64,000 bases of DNA, taken from contig NZ_QAJL01000001.1 in assembly GCF_003852525.1 (NCBI RefSeq), positions 1-64,000 on the forward strand. The letters run 5' to 3'. Origin of the DNA: Pedobacter sp. KBW06. GTDB lineage: Bacteria; Bacteroidota; Bacteroidia; Sphingobacteriales; Sphingobacteriaceae. The position numbers were made by a program, and so were the translations under genes. The number at the start of each line of letters is the position of its first letter. The stretch's first letter is position 1. The notes under the pieces were generated by a model. That model ran no database searches and had not been told where the DNA came from. It worked only from the letters and a program-made list of their open reading frames with translations. Shown piece by piece: positions 34,022 to 43,244 of this stretch.

Positions 34022-37000
34022 TTAAGCTTTCTTTTCTTCTTCTTCCTTTCCGGTTATTGCAGGAGGCATCAGCTGGTAAATAATTGGCGTAACAATTCTG
34101 GACAACAGCGTCGAGCTGATCAATCCGCCAATCAATACAATGGCTAATGGTGCAACCAAAGGATTGGTCGATATGGCAATCGGAATAAGTCCTCCAATGG
34201 CGGTAAGTGAGGTCAGCACGATTGGCAAAAACCTGACTTCACCTGCTTCCCGGATTGCTTCCTGTAAGCCCTTTCCCTGCTGCCTCAGCTGATTGGTGAA
34301 ATCCACCAGCAAAATGGTGTTCTTCACCTCAATCCCCGCCAGGGCAATTAAACCTATAATCGCCACAAAAGACAGCGAATTACCCGTGAGCCATAAGGCT
34401 ACTGCCGCACCGACCACGCCTAAAGGAATTACAGACAGGACAATCAATGTACTTTTAAAGGTTTTAAACAACAGGATCAACACCGCAATAAACAAAAAGA
34501 CGGTGACCAATATGATGCTCATAAAACCACCAAAGGAATTGTTCCTCGATTCGACCTCACCTCCCATTTCATAGCTATAGCCAGCAGGGAGTTTCAGTTT
34601 ATTCATTTTCAGGACCACTTCATCGATGACCCGGTTCACCAGAAATCCATCCTGCACATGTGCCTGCACCGATACCACGCGTTTCTTCTCCTGGTGGTTA
34701 ATAACGGCTGGTGAAGCATCCAGTTTCAGCGTTGCAATCTGGTTCATGGGAATCGCATTGCCCTGCACACTGTTGACATACAGGTTTCTGAAAGCATCCA
34801 TTCCCGGCCGGCCTTCCTTGGTCCTGGTGAGCAATACACCATAACCATTTTTATTGTCGTTGTTATAGAACGTCCCCATGCTCAGTCCCGTTACCGCCAG
34901 TCTGGCCGTTTGGTCTATATTTAAGGTAGGCACGCCTAACAGTTGGGCTTTTTCTTTATTCAGCACCACCCTGATGTCGCTTTTGAGCAACGCTACCGGA
35001 TTATTGATATACATACTTCCCGGAACTTCATGTAACAGCTTTTCCACCCTGATGGACAAGCTGCGCAAAGAATCCAGGTTATCTCCAAACAACCTGATTT
35101 CAACCGGTGCAATCACCGGTGGTCCCTGCTGAAAATTCTTCACCTCGATCTTTGCACCGGGGTAATGTGCCCAGTGAAGTTGCAATTTCTGAATCAAGGC
35201 CAGTTTTTTATCCGGCGAAGTATCCTCGTCCAGCTGTACAAACAGCTGTGCAAAATCGCTTCTGTCATTTTCCGGAATTTCATTATAATAAATACGTGGA
35301 TTTCCTTTTCCTATGTTGGAAGAAAAATACCTCACTTCAGGCTGTTGTTTCAATTCTTTTTCAATCGCACGGGTAATGCTGTCTGTATAAGAAAGGTTAG
35401 ATTGGTTAGGCGTAGTAATGTTCAGCAAAAACTGTGGCTTCTCTGAAGCAGGGAACAAACTAAAACCGATCACCTTAAACAACACGATAGAACCCGCAAA
35501 CAAGGCTACCGCAATCGCCATTGTAAACAAAGGTCTTTTAAGTGCTTTCTCCAATAACAGGGCATAACTTCCATGAATCAGCTTTTTCAAACCACGCATC
35601 AGGAAGTTTCCTTCCGGATTTCCCAGGTGGTTTTGCAAGAGACGGCTCGATAAGAAAGGGATAATCGTTAAAGAAACCAGCATGGAAGCCATGACACAAA
35701 AGATCACTGCCAATGGTAAAGACCTGATAAAATCTCCGGAGCCTTCCGGTAAAAATACCAGCGGCATAAAAGCGATGACCAGGGTAATTGTACAACCTAC
35801 TACCGCCAGTCCGATTTGTTTTGTGGCCTTTAAAGTGGCCTCCATCCGGCTATGCCCTTCCAGCATCCAGCGTTCAATATTTTCCACCACCACAATACTA
35901 TCGTCCACCAGTAAACCCAGGGCCACCACCAATCCGACGATACTGAGCTGATTGAGGTTAAAACCAAAAAGCTGGAGCAATACAATCCCTATGGCCAGGG
36001 AAAGTGGAATGGAGATCATCACGATCACCGCAGGTCTGATCCCCAAAGGAAGCAGGGTGACCGCAACCAGCATGATGGCGATCATGAAATCAAAGCCCAG
36101 CCCTGATAGCCGCCTGTTGACATTGTTGGCCTGATCAAAATTCTGAACCAGGTCAATGTTGGCAGGTAAGGTCTTTTTGAAGTTTTCCAGCACCGGAAGG
36201 TAAAGTTTTTGTGTTTTACTAATGTTCTCCCCTTCTTTCTGCGCTGCCGTCACAAATAAACAACGATGACCGTTTAACCGGGTAATGTGTTTGTCTTCCT
36301 CGTAACCATAGTATACCCGGGCAATATTTTTCAGGATGATATTTTTTCCGGCCGCAGCATACACAACGGTGTTCTGAACGGCCTCCAGCGTCCTGTATTC
36401 ATTGGTCACCACATTAAAGGTCTGGTGGGCAGCATCGATACTTCCTCCCGGAATACTCGCCATTTCGCTGCGCAGGCTATTGGTAATGGCACTCAGCGGC
36501 AGGTTCATTTGTGCCATCTTTTCAAGATCCAGTTCTATGCGTACCTGCTGTCTGGGCAGGCCAAAAATGGATACCTTTTTTAATGCGCTCACCTTTTCCA
36601 GTTCATCCTGAAGTTTTTCTGCAAAATACTGCATCCGGTTCCTTGGCGCATTTTCAGAAACCAGGGCTACCTGCAGCACATTCACATCTGAGGGTTGCTG
36701 CTTTTGGACTTCTATGCTATAAATGTCTGCAGGCAATTCCGGCCTCTTGCTGTTTACTTCCCTTACAATTTCCTGGTATTTCGCTTCTACATTGCTGCTA
36801 TATTTATATTCGACCCTTAACACAGCTACTCCGTTAGAGATGCTCGTACGGATCCTTTTGATGTCGTCCAAACCGGAAATCGTTTTTTCCAATGGGGTAA
36901 CTACCCTATCTTCAATGTCTCTCGGACTTGTTCCGGGGTATACAATAATGACAGAGAAAAAAGGCGCATGCATTTCCGGATCTTCTGACCGGGGCATACT

Positions 37001-37090
37001 GAACATGGTTGTGACTCCCAACACGATGATCATGAGAAAGATCACCAGGGTAAACTGGCTGTTCTTTACCGCGTAATCTGATATTTTCAT
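34022..37090 (-). CDS. RND efflux transporter permease
   Basis: 1,022 residues with the two-repeat RND layout. TM4 signature GLVVALGLLVDDSIVVVENIERW (about 397-419) with the DD pair; the second repeat shows ALAGIEVKNTILLVDFTNQLR. The start overlaps the adaptor end by four bases (37087/37090). It is the last gene of a tetR-tolC-adaptor-RND operon. It is only distantly similar to the pump at 5390. Substrate unknown. Confidence 0.95.
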   Translation of the reverse strand: MKISDYAVKNSQFTLVIFLMIIVLGVTTMFSMPRSEDPEMHAPFFSVIIVYPGTSPRDIEDRVVTPLEKTISGLDDIKRIRTSISNGVAVLRVEYKYSSNVEAKYQEIVREVNSKRPELPADIYSIEVQKQQPSDVNVLQVALVSENAPRNRMQYFAEKLQDELEKVSALKKVSIFGLPRQQVRIELDLEKMAQMNLPLSAITNSLRSEMASIPGGSIDAAHQTFNVVTNEYRTLEAVQNTVVYAAAGKNIILKNIARVYYGYEEDKHITRLNGHRCLFVTAAQKEGENISKTQKLYLPVLENFKKTLPANIDLVQNFDQANNVNRRLSGLGFDFMIAIMLVAVTLLPLGIRPAVIVMISIPLSLAIGIVLLQLFGFNLNQLSIVGLVVALGLLVDDSIVVVENIERWMLEGHSRMEATLKATKQIGLAVVGCTITLVIAFMPLVFLPEGSGDFIRSLPLAVIFCVMASMLVSLTIIPFLSSRLLQNHLGNPEGNFLMRGLKKLIHGSYALLLEKALKRPLFTMAIAVALFAGSIVLFKVIGFSLFPASEKPQFLLNITTPNQSNLSYTDSITRAIEKELKQQPEVRYFSSNIGKGNPRIYYNEIPENDRSDFAQLFVQLDEDTSPDKKLALIQKLQLHWAHYPGAKIEVKNFQQGPPVIAPVEIRLFGDNLDSLRSLSIRVEKLLHEVPGSMYINNPVALLKSDIRVVLNKEKAQLLGVPTLNIDQTARLAVTGLSMGTFYNNDNKNGYGVLLTRTKEGRPGMDAFRNLYVNSVQGNAIPMNQIATLKLDASPAVINHQEKKRVVSVQAHVQDGFLVNRVIDEVVLKMNKLKLPAGYSYEMGGEVESRNNSFGGFMSIILVTVFLFIAVLILLFKTFKSTLIVLSVIPLGVVGAAVALWLTGNSLSFVAIIGLIALAGIEVKNTILLVDFTNQLRQQGKGLQEAIREAGEVRFLPIVLTSLTAIGGLIPIAISTNPLVAPLAIVLIGGLISSTLLSRIVTPIIYQLMPPAITGKEEEEKKA

Positions 37091-38160
37091 TTTTTCTCCT
37101 TTAATGGTGAATGAATGGTGATTGCACTCTGATCGGTCAGGTAGGCTGATCCGGAAACAATTAAACCTTTTGCATCCTGTAAACCATCGCTAATGGTCAC
37201 GGTATGGTCTTCGATTCCGGCAATGGTTACTTTCACTTTCTTCGCGGTTTTATCATCATTGGTGATAAATACATAACCCGTATTGCCATCTCCATCCAGC
37301 AAAGCTTCATAAGGTATTTTCCAAACCCCTTTGTGCTCCGTTTTTCCGGAAGGGCTGATGATTGCTTTTCCGAACATCCCTGAGGCGATTTGTGGTTTCT
37401 TACCTGTTAAGGTGATGTGAGCAGTGAAAGTGCCGGTAGCAGGATCAACACCTTCCGACTTACGACTCAGGAAACCTTCCATAAATTGTCCAGGCAATGC
37501 AGCAGTTTCCACCTTTGCCGGATCGTTCAGTTTCAACAGTGCCCATTCCTGATCACTGATCCCTACCTTCAACAGCCATTTTCCGGATTGGGCGCCATTG
37601 GTTTGCAATACGGCTGTTCCGGGAGAAACCTGTTGCCCCGCATCAGCCAGCTTTTTCAGGATAAACCCATCCTGCGACGCATGGATTTCAGAATACCTTC
37701 TGTTAAAAGCAACGAGGTTTACCTGTTGTTCTGCAAGTTGAAGTGCTGTTTTGCTGTTCTGCAATTGCTCCAGTGTGGCTACACTATCGGCATACAGGTT
37801 TTTGATGCGCTGGTAATCACGCTTTGCTTTTTCCTGGTTCAGCTGAACCTGTTGTACCTGTGCATTGATTTCCGTCAGGTTTAAAGTGGCCAGCAACTGT
37901 CCCTTCCTTACCGCATCTCCTTCTTTAACGAGCACACGATTGATGATCCCCCCGGTTTTGAAGGATAACATCACTTCATCGTCGGTGGTAAATTCTCCGG
38001 AAACGGTAACCGGGGCATTGCTATGTTCCTGGTTCAGCATCATCACCTGAACGGGAATGTTGTCTTTGACGGTTGTTTTCTGTTCAACCGGTTTTGAGCT
38101 ATTGCAGGCGTTATAAAGTGGCGTGCACAACAATAGGGCTACATAATGAATGGCTTTCAT
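37087..38160 (-). CDS. RND efflux periplasmic adaptor, lipoprotein
   Basis: 357 residues. Signal peptide with a lipobox-like PLYNAC, so probably lipid-anchored. Lipoyl half motifs TGGIINRVLVKEGDAVRKGQLLATL (about 70-94) and SQDGFILKKLADAGQQVSPG (about 150-169) flank a coiled-coil hairpin (QVQQVQLNQEKAKRDYQRIKNLY). C-terminal beta-barrel domains follow. Works with the pump at 34022 and the TolC at 38172. Confidence 0.92.
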   Translation of the reverse strand: MKAIHYVALLLCTPLYNACNSSKPVEQKTTVKDNIPVQVMMLNQEHSNAPVTVSGEFTTDDEVMLSFKTGGIINRVLVKEGDAVRKGQLLATLNLTEINAQVQQVQLNQEKAKRDYQRIKNLYADSVATLEQLQNSKTALQLAEQQVNLVAFNRRYSEIHASQDGFILKKLADAGQQVSPGTAVLQTNGAQSGKWLLKVGISDQEWALLKLNDPAKVETAALPGQFMEGFLSRKSEGVDPATGTFTAHITLTGKKPQIASGMFGKAIISPSGKTEHKGVWKIPYEALLDGDGNTGYVFITNDDKTAKKVKVTIAGIEDHTVTISDGLQDAKGLIVSGSAYLTDQSAITIHSPLKEKK

Positions 38161-38171
38161 GTATATGAGTT

Positions 38172-39545
38172 TTAATGAGGGTTATGGATTGGATAACTCG
38201 CCTGGTCGCGTTCCAGTTGCGCAAGTGTAATTTGTAAATCTGCCTGGGTCTCCGCCATGCGTAACCGGGCATTGGTGAGCTGGTCCTGGGCATCTATCAA
38301 TTCCAGGTACAGCAACTGGCCTGCATTGTAGGCCTTAAGCTGATCTTTATAGTATTTTGTGGCCAGTGTTAAACCTGCAACCGCACTGCTGCAGGCGGCT
38401 TTGGCCGAATTGTAATTGTTATAGGTCTGAACAAGCTGTAAACGCAGTGATTGTTCGGCTTCATCTAATCTGGCCTGAGTAACTTTGAGCCCGGATTGTG
38501 CCTGTGCCGCACGGAATTTATTTTTACCACCGGTAAAGATGTCCCACTGCAGGTTTACTCCCCAGAGGTAATACCTGGTTTTATCGTTGACCTTGAAATC
38601 CATTCCCTGAGAACCCAGATCCAGAAAAGTGCTGAGCTTGGGAATGATAGCGGAACGTTGCAACTTGTAGTCAAGCGTATTTGCTGCTTTCAATGCCTGC
38701 AATTGTTTGAGTTCCTCGCGACCGGAAATTCCGGTTAGCGTATCCGGCTCTGCGATGACCGCTGCCATCACAATGGTATTGATGGAATCTTTTAAAGGAC
38801 GGTTGAGCAGGAAGTTGAAATAGGCTTTTGCATTCCCCGCATTCCGTTGCGCGTTGACCAATGCCGCATTTGTCTTTTGCTGTTCCGTTTGTGCACGAAG
38901 CAATGCCGTTCCGTTTCTGACGCCATTTTTAAGGAGACTGGCATTCACACGGATATTTTCTGCAATGAGCAGCAATGCACTTTGATAAGCCTCTACACCC
39001 TGTAATGCCTGGTAATAATGGTAATAAGCGGTTTTGATGTCTTTTACTAAAGTCCTTTTATACACATTTACAGCGGCCTGCTGACTGCTGATAAGTTGTT
39101 GTTTAATCTCTTTATTGTAACGGATCTCTGCATTGATCAGGGAAAGAGAAGTTCTCAGTTTCACATCATAAAAATTATCAGGGTTGAGTAAGAACGACTG
39201 ATTGGGAAGCTGAGGGAATTTATTGGAAGCGGTTAATTCATTCAGGGCGGCATATACCGGATTGACCAGGTCTCCTACCGGTACATCAATGGTACGGCCC
39301 CCGTCTGCTTTTGTATAGCTGCCGAGCATGCTTACCGTTGGCAGATACATGGCTTTGGCTTCCTTCAAAGCAAACATTGCTTTTTCCAGATCGAATTGCT
39401 GCTGTTTTAAGCCCTGGTTTTGAGCAAAGGCCAAACTGATATAATCGTCCAGCTGCCGGTTCCCTTCCTGAGCTGCCGCAGGCCTACATAAAGCCAACAC
39501 ACAGGCAGTGAAGGCAATAGATGTTTTAATAAATGATGTGTACAT
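38172..39545 (-). CDS. TolC-family outer membrane efflux protein
   Basis: 457 residues, signal peptide cleaving near PAAAQ. Two repeats of long helices with periodic Q/A/L residues and barrel strands, typical of OEP proteins. First structural gene of the operon behind tetR. A partial, decayed copy of its first codons lies in the leader (see the repeat at 39529-39654). Confidence 0.92.
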   Translation of the reverse strand: MYTSFIKTSIAFTACVLALCRPAAAQEGNRQLDDYISLAFAQNQGLKQQQFDLEKAMFALKEAKAMYLPTVSMLGSYTKADGGRTIDVPVGDLVNPVYAALNELTASNKFPQLPNQSFLLNPDNFYDVKLRTSLSLINAEIRYNKEIKQQLISSQQAAVNVYKRTLVKDIKTAYYHYYQALQGVEAYQSALLLIAENIRVNASLLKNGVRNGTALLRAQTEQQKTNAALVNAQRNAGNAKAYFNFLLNRPLKDSINTIVMAAVIAEPDTLTGISGREELKQLQALKAANTLDYKLQRSAIIPKLSTFLDLGSQGMDFKVNDKTRYYLWGVNLQWDIFTGGKNKFRAAQAQSGLKVTQARLDEAEQSLRLQLVQTYNNYNSAKAACSSAVAGLTLATKYYKDQLKAYNAGQLLYLELIDAQDQLTNARLRMAETQADLQITLAQLERDQASYPIHNPH

Positions 39546-39654
39546 AGTGAACAGTGTTTAGCATTGGTGCAAAAAATTTTGATTCTCAGATCAGGTTTAA
39601 ATAGTTATAAATGATGTATACATAATAAACAGTGTTTAGTGACTGAGCAAAAAA
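39529..39654. repeat. Imperfect 48-bp direct repeat covering the tolC start
   Basis: Copies at 39529-39576 and 39607-39654, ungapped, with about 39 of 48 identical positions and a 78-base offset. Copy A includes the tolC start codon and first codons (MYTSFIK); copy B would read MYTSFITI then stop. Both contain an AACA-g-TGTT inverted core; in copy B it is a perfect 6-1-6 palindrome TAAACA-g-TGTTTA (39626-39638). Confidence 0.75.
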
Positions 39655-39657
39655 AAC

Positions 39658-40269
39658 CTAGACCACAATGGAGTCCAGGTATTCTTCTACTGCCTTAAAT
39701 AATACGGGTTGAATTGATTCTTCGCCGATCACCATTACTTTTAACCGGCAACGAAGGTTCAGTGATACCAGTCCATGCATCATAGACCAGACCTGTAAGG
39801 CTGCCTGCATTGGGTCTTTGAAAATCAATAGTCCGTTTTTCATACATTCTTCCAGACAATCCACTAAATAGAAAAAAGTTTCTCCTCCATTGTCTTTGTG
39901 CAGCTCGTCATCTACATTCATTGGCGCACGGATGATAAACATCAGGTCATACAATTCCGGATTTTCCAAACCAAAAGACACATAGGTCTTGCCCAGCTGC
40001 TCCAGTCTCCTGATGGGATCTTTACTGGTTGCATGAGTTTTAAAAGCTTCCAGTAATTTCAGAAAAGCCTGGCCCTGCACTTCATAAAGCAATTCGTCTT
40101 TATCTTTATAATATAAATAAATGGTTCCGGGACTATACTCAATGGAATCTGCAATATTGCGGATGGAAGTTTTTGCATAACCATCTTCCAGGAACATTTT
40201 CATGGCCGCAGTAGTGATCATTTTCTTCATCTCCCCTTTTTCACGTTCTTTTCTTTCTGAGATTCCCAT
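39658..40269 (-). CDS. TetR-family repressor of the RND operon
   Basis: 203 residues. HTH at about 27-50 (YAKTSIRNIADSIEYSPGTIYLYYKDKDEL). The C-terminal ligand domain contains VWSMMHGLVSLNLRCR, a motif of drug-type TetR repressors. 112 bases separate it from tolC, and I see no independent promoter for tolC, so one transcript is likely. It probably represses the whole operon through the palindrome at 40294-40312. Confidence 0.92.
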   Translation of the reverse strand: MGISERKEREKGEMKKMITTAAMKMFLEDGYAKTSIRNIADSIEYSPGTIYLYYKDKDELLYEVQGQAFLKLLEAFKTHATSKDPIRRLEQLGKTYVSFGLENPELYDLMFIIRAPMNVDDELHKDNGGETFFYLVDCLEECMKNGLLIFKDPMQAALQVWSMMHGLVSLNLRCRLKVMVIGEESIQPVLFKAVEEYLDSIVV

Positions 40270-40287
40270 AGCTTTATATTAACACCG

Positions 40288-40320
40288 CAAATATACTGAA
40301 TGGTGTTCAGTAAATCCAAA
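40288..40320 (-). promoter_or_regulatory. Promoter and operator of the tetR-RND operon
   Basis: -7 element TATATTTG (40295-40288) and -33 TTTG (40320-40317) with a 21-base spacer. The palindrome TACTGAA-N5-TTCAGTA (40294-40312) fills the spacer and touches the -7, a typical TetR operator position. Confidence 0.75.
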
Positions 40321-40657
40321 TGAATTCGGTAAAAGATAATAATCGAACTGATAGGCGCCCGGAAGTCTCCTGTTACGCTCCTATTACGCTCTTGGTTTGG
40401 AAGACGGTTGGAAGGCTATTGGGAACTGGTTCGAAGCATCTGGAAGGCAGTTTCAACCTTTCAATAATCTTCCAACCATCTCCCAACCATCTTCCAAACC
40501 AAGAGCGTAATAGGAGCATATATAGAGTGTTCCAGGAGGTATCTCATACCAGCAGGGCAGTTTATCCAAACTACACTTCTGAAAAGGGATAAAAGCACTG
40601 TTAAAAAAGGTGGTTTTCAGCTTATTATTCCCAAAAGTTTTGAATGAGCTTTAGGAT
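40321..40657. other. Gene-free stretch carrying an inverted-repeat element
   Basis: No supported coding region. The left half is taken up by the inverted-repeat element at 40367-40517; the remaining ~140 bases hold no clear feature. Confidence 0.6.
40367..40517. repeat. Long inverted repeat with internal short repeats
   Basis: Perfect 28-base arms at 40377-40404 and 40490-40517 (outer sequence GCTCCTATTACGCTCTTGG). The 85-base interior continues partial pairing (GGTTGG / CCAACC) and repeats a GGTTGGAAG-like unit on both sides. The left arm begins with a tandem CTCCTGTTACG / CTCCTATTACG. Looks like a small non-coding mobile or repetitive element; no transposase is present. Confidence 0.75.
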
Positions 40658-41104
40658 ATGGAATTACAGGCCTTGAAAACATCAAAAGTCAACTTAAAAT
40701 TCTCAGGATTCATTTCCAGCAATTCCACCGTAAAAATCGATTTCAATATTTTGCCGGGGTCCAGGGCTCCGGGATATTTTGCGGCCATCTGGCAGGGTGC
40801 TTTGGTGCAATCCTTCCACACTGCATTTCAAATTCATCAGATCAAAAATCATCAGCCATCCGGCACTTTAAAGTTCAATAGTTTACAATTAGGCAAACAA
40901 GATTATATCATTGGTTTTGGGTTCAGTTCAAACAGAAGAATCTCCATTTGCAGGACGCTTTATATTCCTGCTACTCCACGCCCCTTTCAAACGTTAAGTA
41001 ATTTGATAAACCTCTGTTTCAAAGACGAGCTCCTGCCTGATCAGGGCATAAACCTCTTTATGCCGGGAAATTTCAATCCTCAATCCATGCGCTACCTATA
41101 CTAG
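40658..41104 (+). CDS. Orphan hypothetical protein
   Basis: 148 residues, no signal peptide or membrane helix. Strand-like pattern (VNLKFSGFISSNSTVKIDFNI, LQLGKQDYIIGFGFSS). Codon use looks ordinary. No family recognised. It lies between the inverted-repeat element and a two-component operon. Whether it is expressed is uncertain. Confidence 0.5.
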   Translation: MELQALKTSKVNLKFSGFISSNSTVKIDFNILPGSRAPGYFAAIWQGALVQSFHTAFQIHQIKNHQPSGTLKFNSLQLGKQDYIIGFGFSSNRRISICRTLYIPATPRPFQTLSNLINLCFKDELLPDQGINLFMPGNFNPQSMRYLY

Positions 41105-41252
41105 AAAAATACGCTCCGATATACCTCAGCTACTTTAAAAGGGCTTTTCCCCCCGGCCTTTTTAAACGTAGCATCCCAGCACGGAATTTGAAAATTAATT
41201 TCTTTAAACCTAATTATAATGTTAAATTTAAACAAACCCTAAATTCATCTCT

Positions 41253-41816
41253 ATGACGCTTAAATCAACCCTCATTGGGCTAGCCCTGACCGCTGGTGTG
41301 ATCAGTGCATGTCAGAACAAATCCCTTGACACTGCCCGGGAAAAACCTTCAACCCCTTCAGACGACTCACTAAGCATACAGGTCGCCAGAGATTATGTGG
41401 CCAATTATGCACGAAGGGCCGGAACCGTGGTTTCAGATGGAAAAGAAGTACCAGACACCCGCGCTGTATGGTTCGACATTGAAAGGCTTAAAAGCCTGAT
41501 AAAAAAGGTGGAAGCCGAAGGTGGCGATGGAATCCGCTTTTACTTTGCTACTTACGACAGTACCTACAATGCGAACAGCAACACCCATATCCCGGTTAAA
41601 GAATACTGGAACCACAATACCCTGATTATGGTTTCAACAAAAGACAGCCTGGGTTATCACCGGGATTATTACAATGATAAAATCAACAGCAAAGCTGCAA
41701 ATGGCATGATTCTATCCACCACGCCCGAAAATCGCGGCGAGATGTGCCCGCCTCCTGCAAATTGTCAGGACATCGGTGCGACCCTGATTTCAGATACGAT
41801 TCCTGCAAAAAAATGA
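41253..41816 (+). CDS. Lipoprotein of the two-component operon
   Basis: 187 residues, signal peptide with lipobox VISAC. The body contains DTRAVWFDIERLKSLIKKVEAEGGDGIRFYFATYD and, near the end, a pair of cysteines in MCPPPANCQ. The family recurs in Bacteroidota, often just upstream of a membrane protein and a histidine kinase. Its stop overlaps the start of the next gene (ATGA). A role in sensing is inference. Confidence 0.8.
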   Translation: MTLKSTLIGLALTAGVISACQNKSLDTAREKPSTPSDDSLSIQVARDYVANYARRAGTVVSDGKEVPDTRAVWFDIERLKSLIKKVEAEGGDGIRFYFATYDSTYNANSNTHIPVKEYWNHNTLIMVSTKDSLGYHRDYYNDKINSKAANGMILSTTPENRGEMCPPPANCQDIGATLISDTIPAKK

Positions 41817-42481
41817 TCCTCTATTTTACCGTCAACACCACGATAGAATTCATCTGCCTCCTTATTGCATGCCTTTGTCTCTACAAAGACCGGGATCCAA
41901 TATGGAGGTTCTGCATTCTTTACCTGCTCTTCACCTGCGCAACAGAAGTTTCGGCCATTCACATCAGGAAAGTCTTAAACCAGTCTAACTTGCCGCTGTA
42001 TAATGTTTTTCTATTGATAGAATGCTGCTTTATCAGTACTTTCTTCTATTTCCTGTATAAGCGGTACGTCAATAAGACCAAATGGCTGATGGTCTGGCTG
42101 GGCGTTTTTACCCTCCTCTTTTTTGCAGAGCTGATTCACAACCATTTTTTAAACTTCACTTTTAAAACAGCCTCTGTATTGTCACTGGTTTTTGTATTGG
42201 CGAGTTTATATTTCTATTACCTCATTCTGAAAGATGAAAAATTTGAGCGGCTCAATAATTACGCTCCATTCTGGTGGGTCAATGGAACGCTGATCTTCTA
42301 TTTCGGGAGTACTTCGACAAATATTTTCTTTGATTACCTGATTCAGGATCAGATTTCTGTCTTCGCGCATTCGATCAGGTACATTATTTTCAATATACTT
42401 AATGTATTGTTATATTGCTGTTGGTCTTACGCTTTCTTATGCAAATATCTTCAAAGGAAGTCTTCTTCCTCATTAGCCTGA
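41813..42481 (+). CDS. Multi-helix membrane protein of the two-component operon
   Basis: 222 residues from the ATG at 41813, which overlaps the lipoprotein stop as ATGA. About seven hydrophobic helices, aromatic-rich (FFYFLYKRYV, FWWVNGTLIFYFGS). No enzyme motif. Possibly a membrane sensor for the kinase that follows, which itself has little periplasmic part. The 3' end overlaps the kinase start by 43 bases. Confidence 0.8.
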   Translation: MILYFTVNTTIEFICLLIACLCLYKDRDPIWRFCILYLLFTCATEVSAIHIRKVLNQSNLPLYNVFLLIECCFISTFFYFLYKRYVNKTKWLMVWLGVFTLLFFAELIHNHFLNFTFKTASVLSLVFVLASLYFYYLILKDEKFERLNNYAPFWWVNGTLIFYFGSTSTNIFFDYLIQDQISVFAHSIRYIIFNILNVLLYCCWSYAFLCKYLQRKSSSSLA

Positions 42482-43224
42482 TCACCGTTATATTCCTGAT
42501 TGCCCCACTGTTTCTCATCGTGTATGTAAACCTGTATAACCGCCGTAAAAAGAAACATGATGAGGAAACGGAGTCACTAAAAAGATCATTTGAAAATGAG
42601 CTCCTCAAATCTCAGATGGAGGTTCAGGAACAAACCCTGAAAACAGTCGCCTACGACCTTCATGACAATATCGGACAATTGCTTGGCTTGACCATCATCA
42701 CGCTCAGCTCTATCAATATGAACGATCCCGCAAAGGCGATGGAGAAAATTGCCGCAGCCGAAGACCTGGCCAAAAGGTCCGTAAAAGAGATCCGGGCACT
42801 TTCCAGATTATTAGATGGAGAAGAACTCATCAGCAGGGGCCTCATAGGCGCAATTGCATTTGAACTGGACTGGATGGAGAAATCTCAGCTTTATAAGATC
42901 AGTTATCACAGTAGCCTGAACAAACTGCCGCCGAAGGCAGATAAAGAGACCATTATCTTTCGCTTATTTCAGGAAACCCTTCATAATATTATCCGGCATG
43001 CAAAAGCATTAGAAATAATTATTAACTTGGAATTTATAAATGACACGTTAACTTTATCGATAGCTGATGACGGAATTGGATTTGACTTTACTGAAATCAA
43101 GAAAAGACATAAAGGCTTGGGTCTTCAGAATATACAAAAAAGAGTAGCTATGATTGGCGGAACAGTATCCTTTGATACTGCGCCTGGTACCGGGACCAGA
43201 ATTACCATTACAATTCCCTACTAA
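42439..43224 (+). CDS. Histidine kinase (HisKA_3 type)
   Basis: 261 residues from the ATG at 42439; a TTG further upstream is less likely. One N-terminal helix, then the HisKA_3 phospho-acceptor motif TVAYDLHDNIGQLLGL (His in LHDN, about residue 75) and a HATPase domain with N box LFQETLHNIIRHAKA, G1 ADDGIGFDF and G2 GLGLQNIQKRVAMIGG. It has almost no sensing domain of its own, fitting use of the membrane protein encoded before it. It should phosphorylate the NarL-type regulator that follows. Confidence 0.92.
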   Translation: MQISSKEVFFLISLITVIFLIAPLFLIVYVNLYNRRKKKHDEETESLKRSFENELLKSQMEVQEQTLKTVAYDLHDNIGQLLGLTIITLSSINMNDPAKAMEKIAAAEDLAKRSVKEIRALSRLLDGEELISRGLIGAIAFELDWMEKSQLYKISYHSSLNKLPPKADKETIIFRLFQETLHNIIRHAKALEIIINLEFINDTLTLSIADDGIGFDFTEIKKRHKGLGLQNIQKRVAMIGGTVSFDTAPGTGTRITITIPY

Positions 43225-43244
43225 ATAGCCTCTTTTTCAAACTC

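Noticed and set aside
40428..40440. GGTTCGA-like T-loop sequence suggesting a tRNA
   Set aside because: No acceptor or anticodon stems could be built around it; it is part of the inverted-repeat interior.
40320..40592. Plus-strand ORF of 90 codons
   Set aside because: It runs through the inverted-repeat element and reads as low-complexity repeats, so it is unlikely to be a gene.
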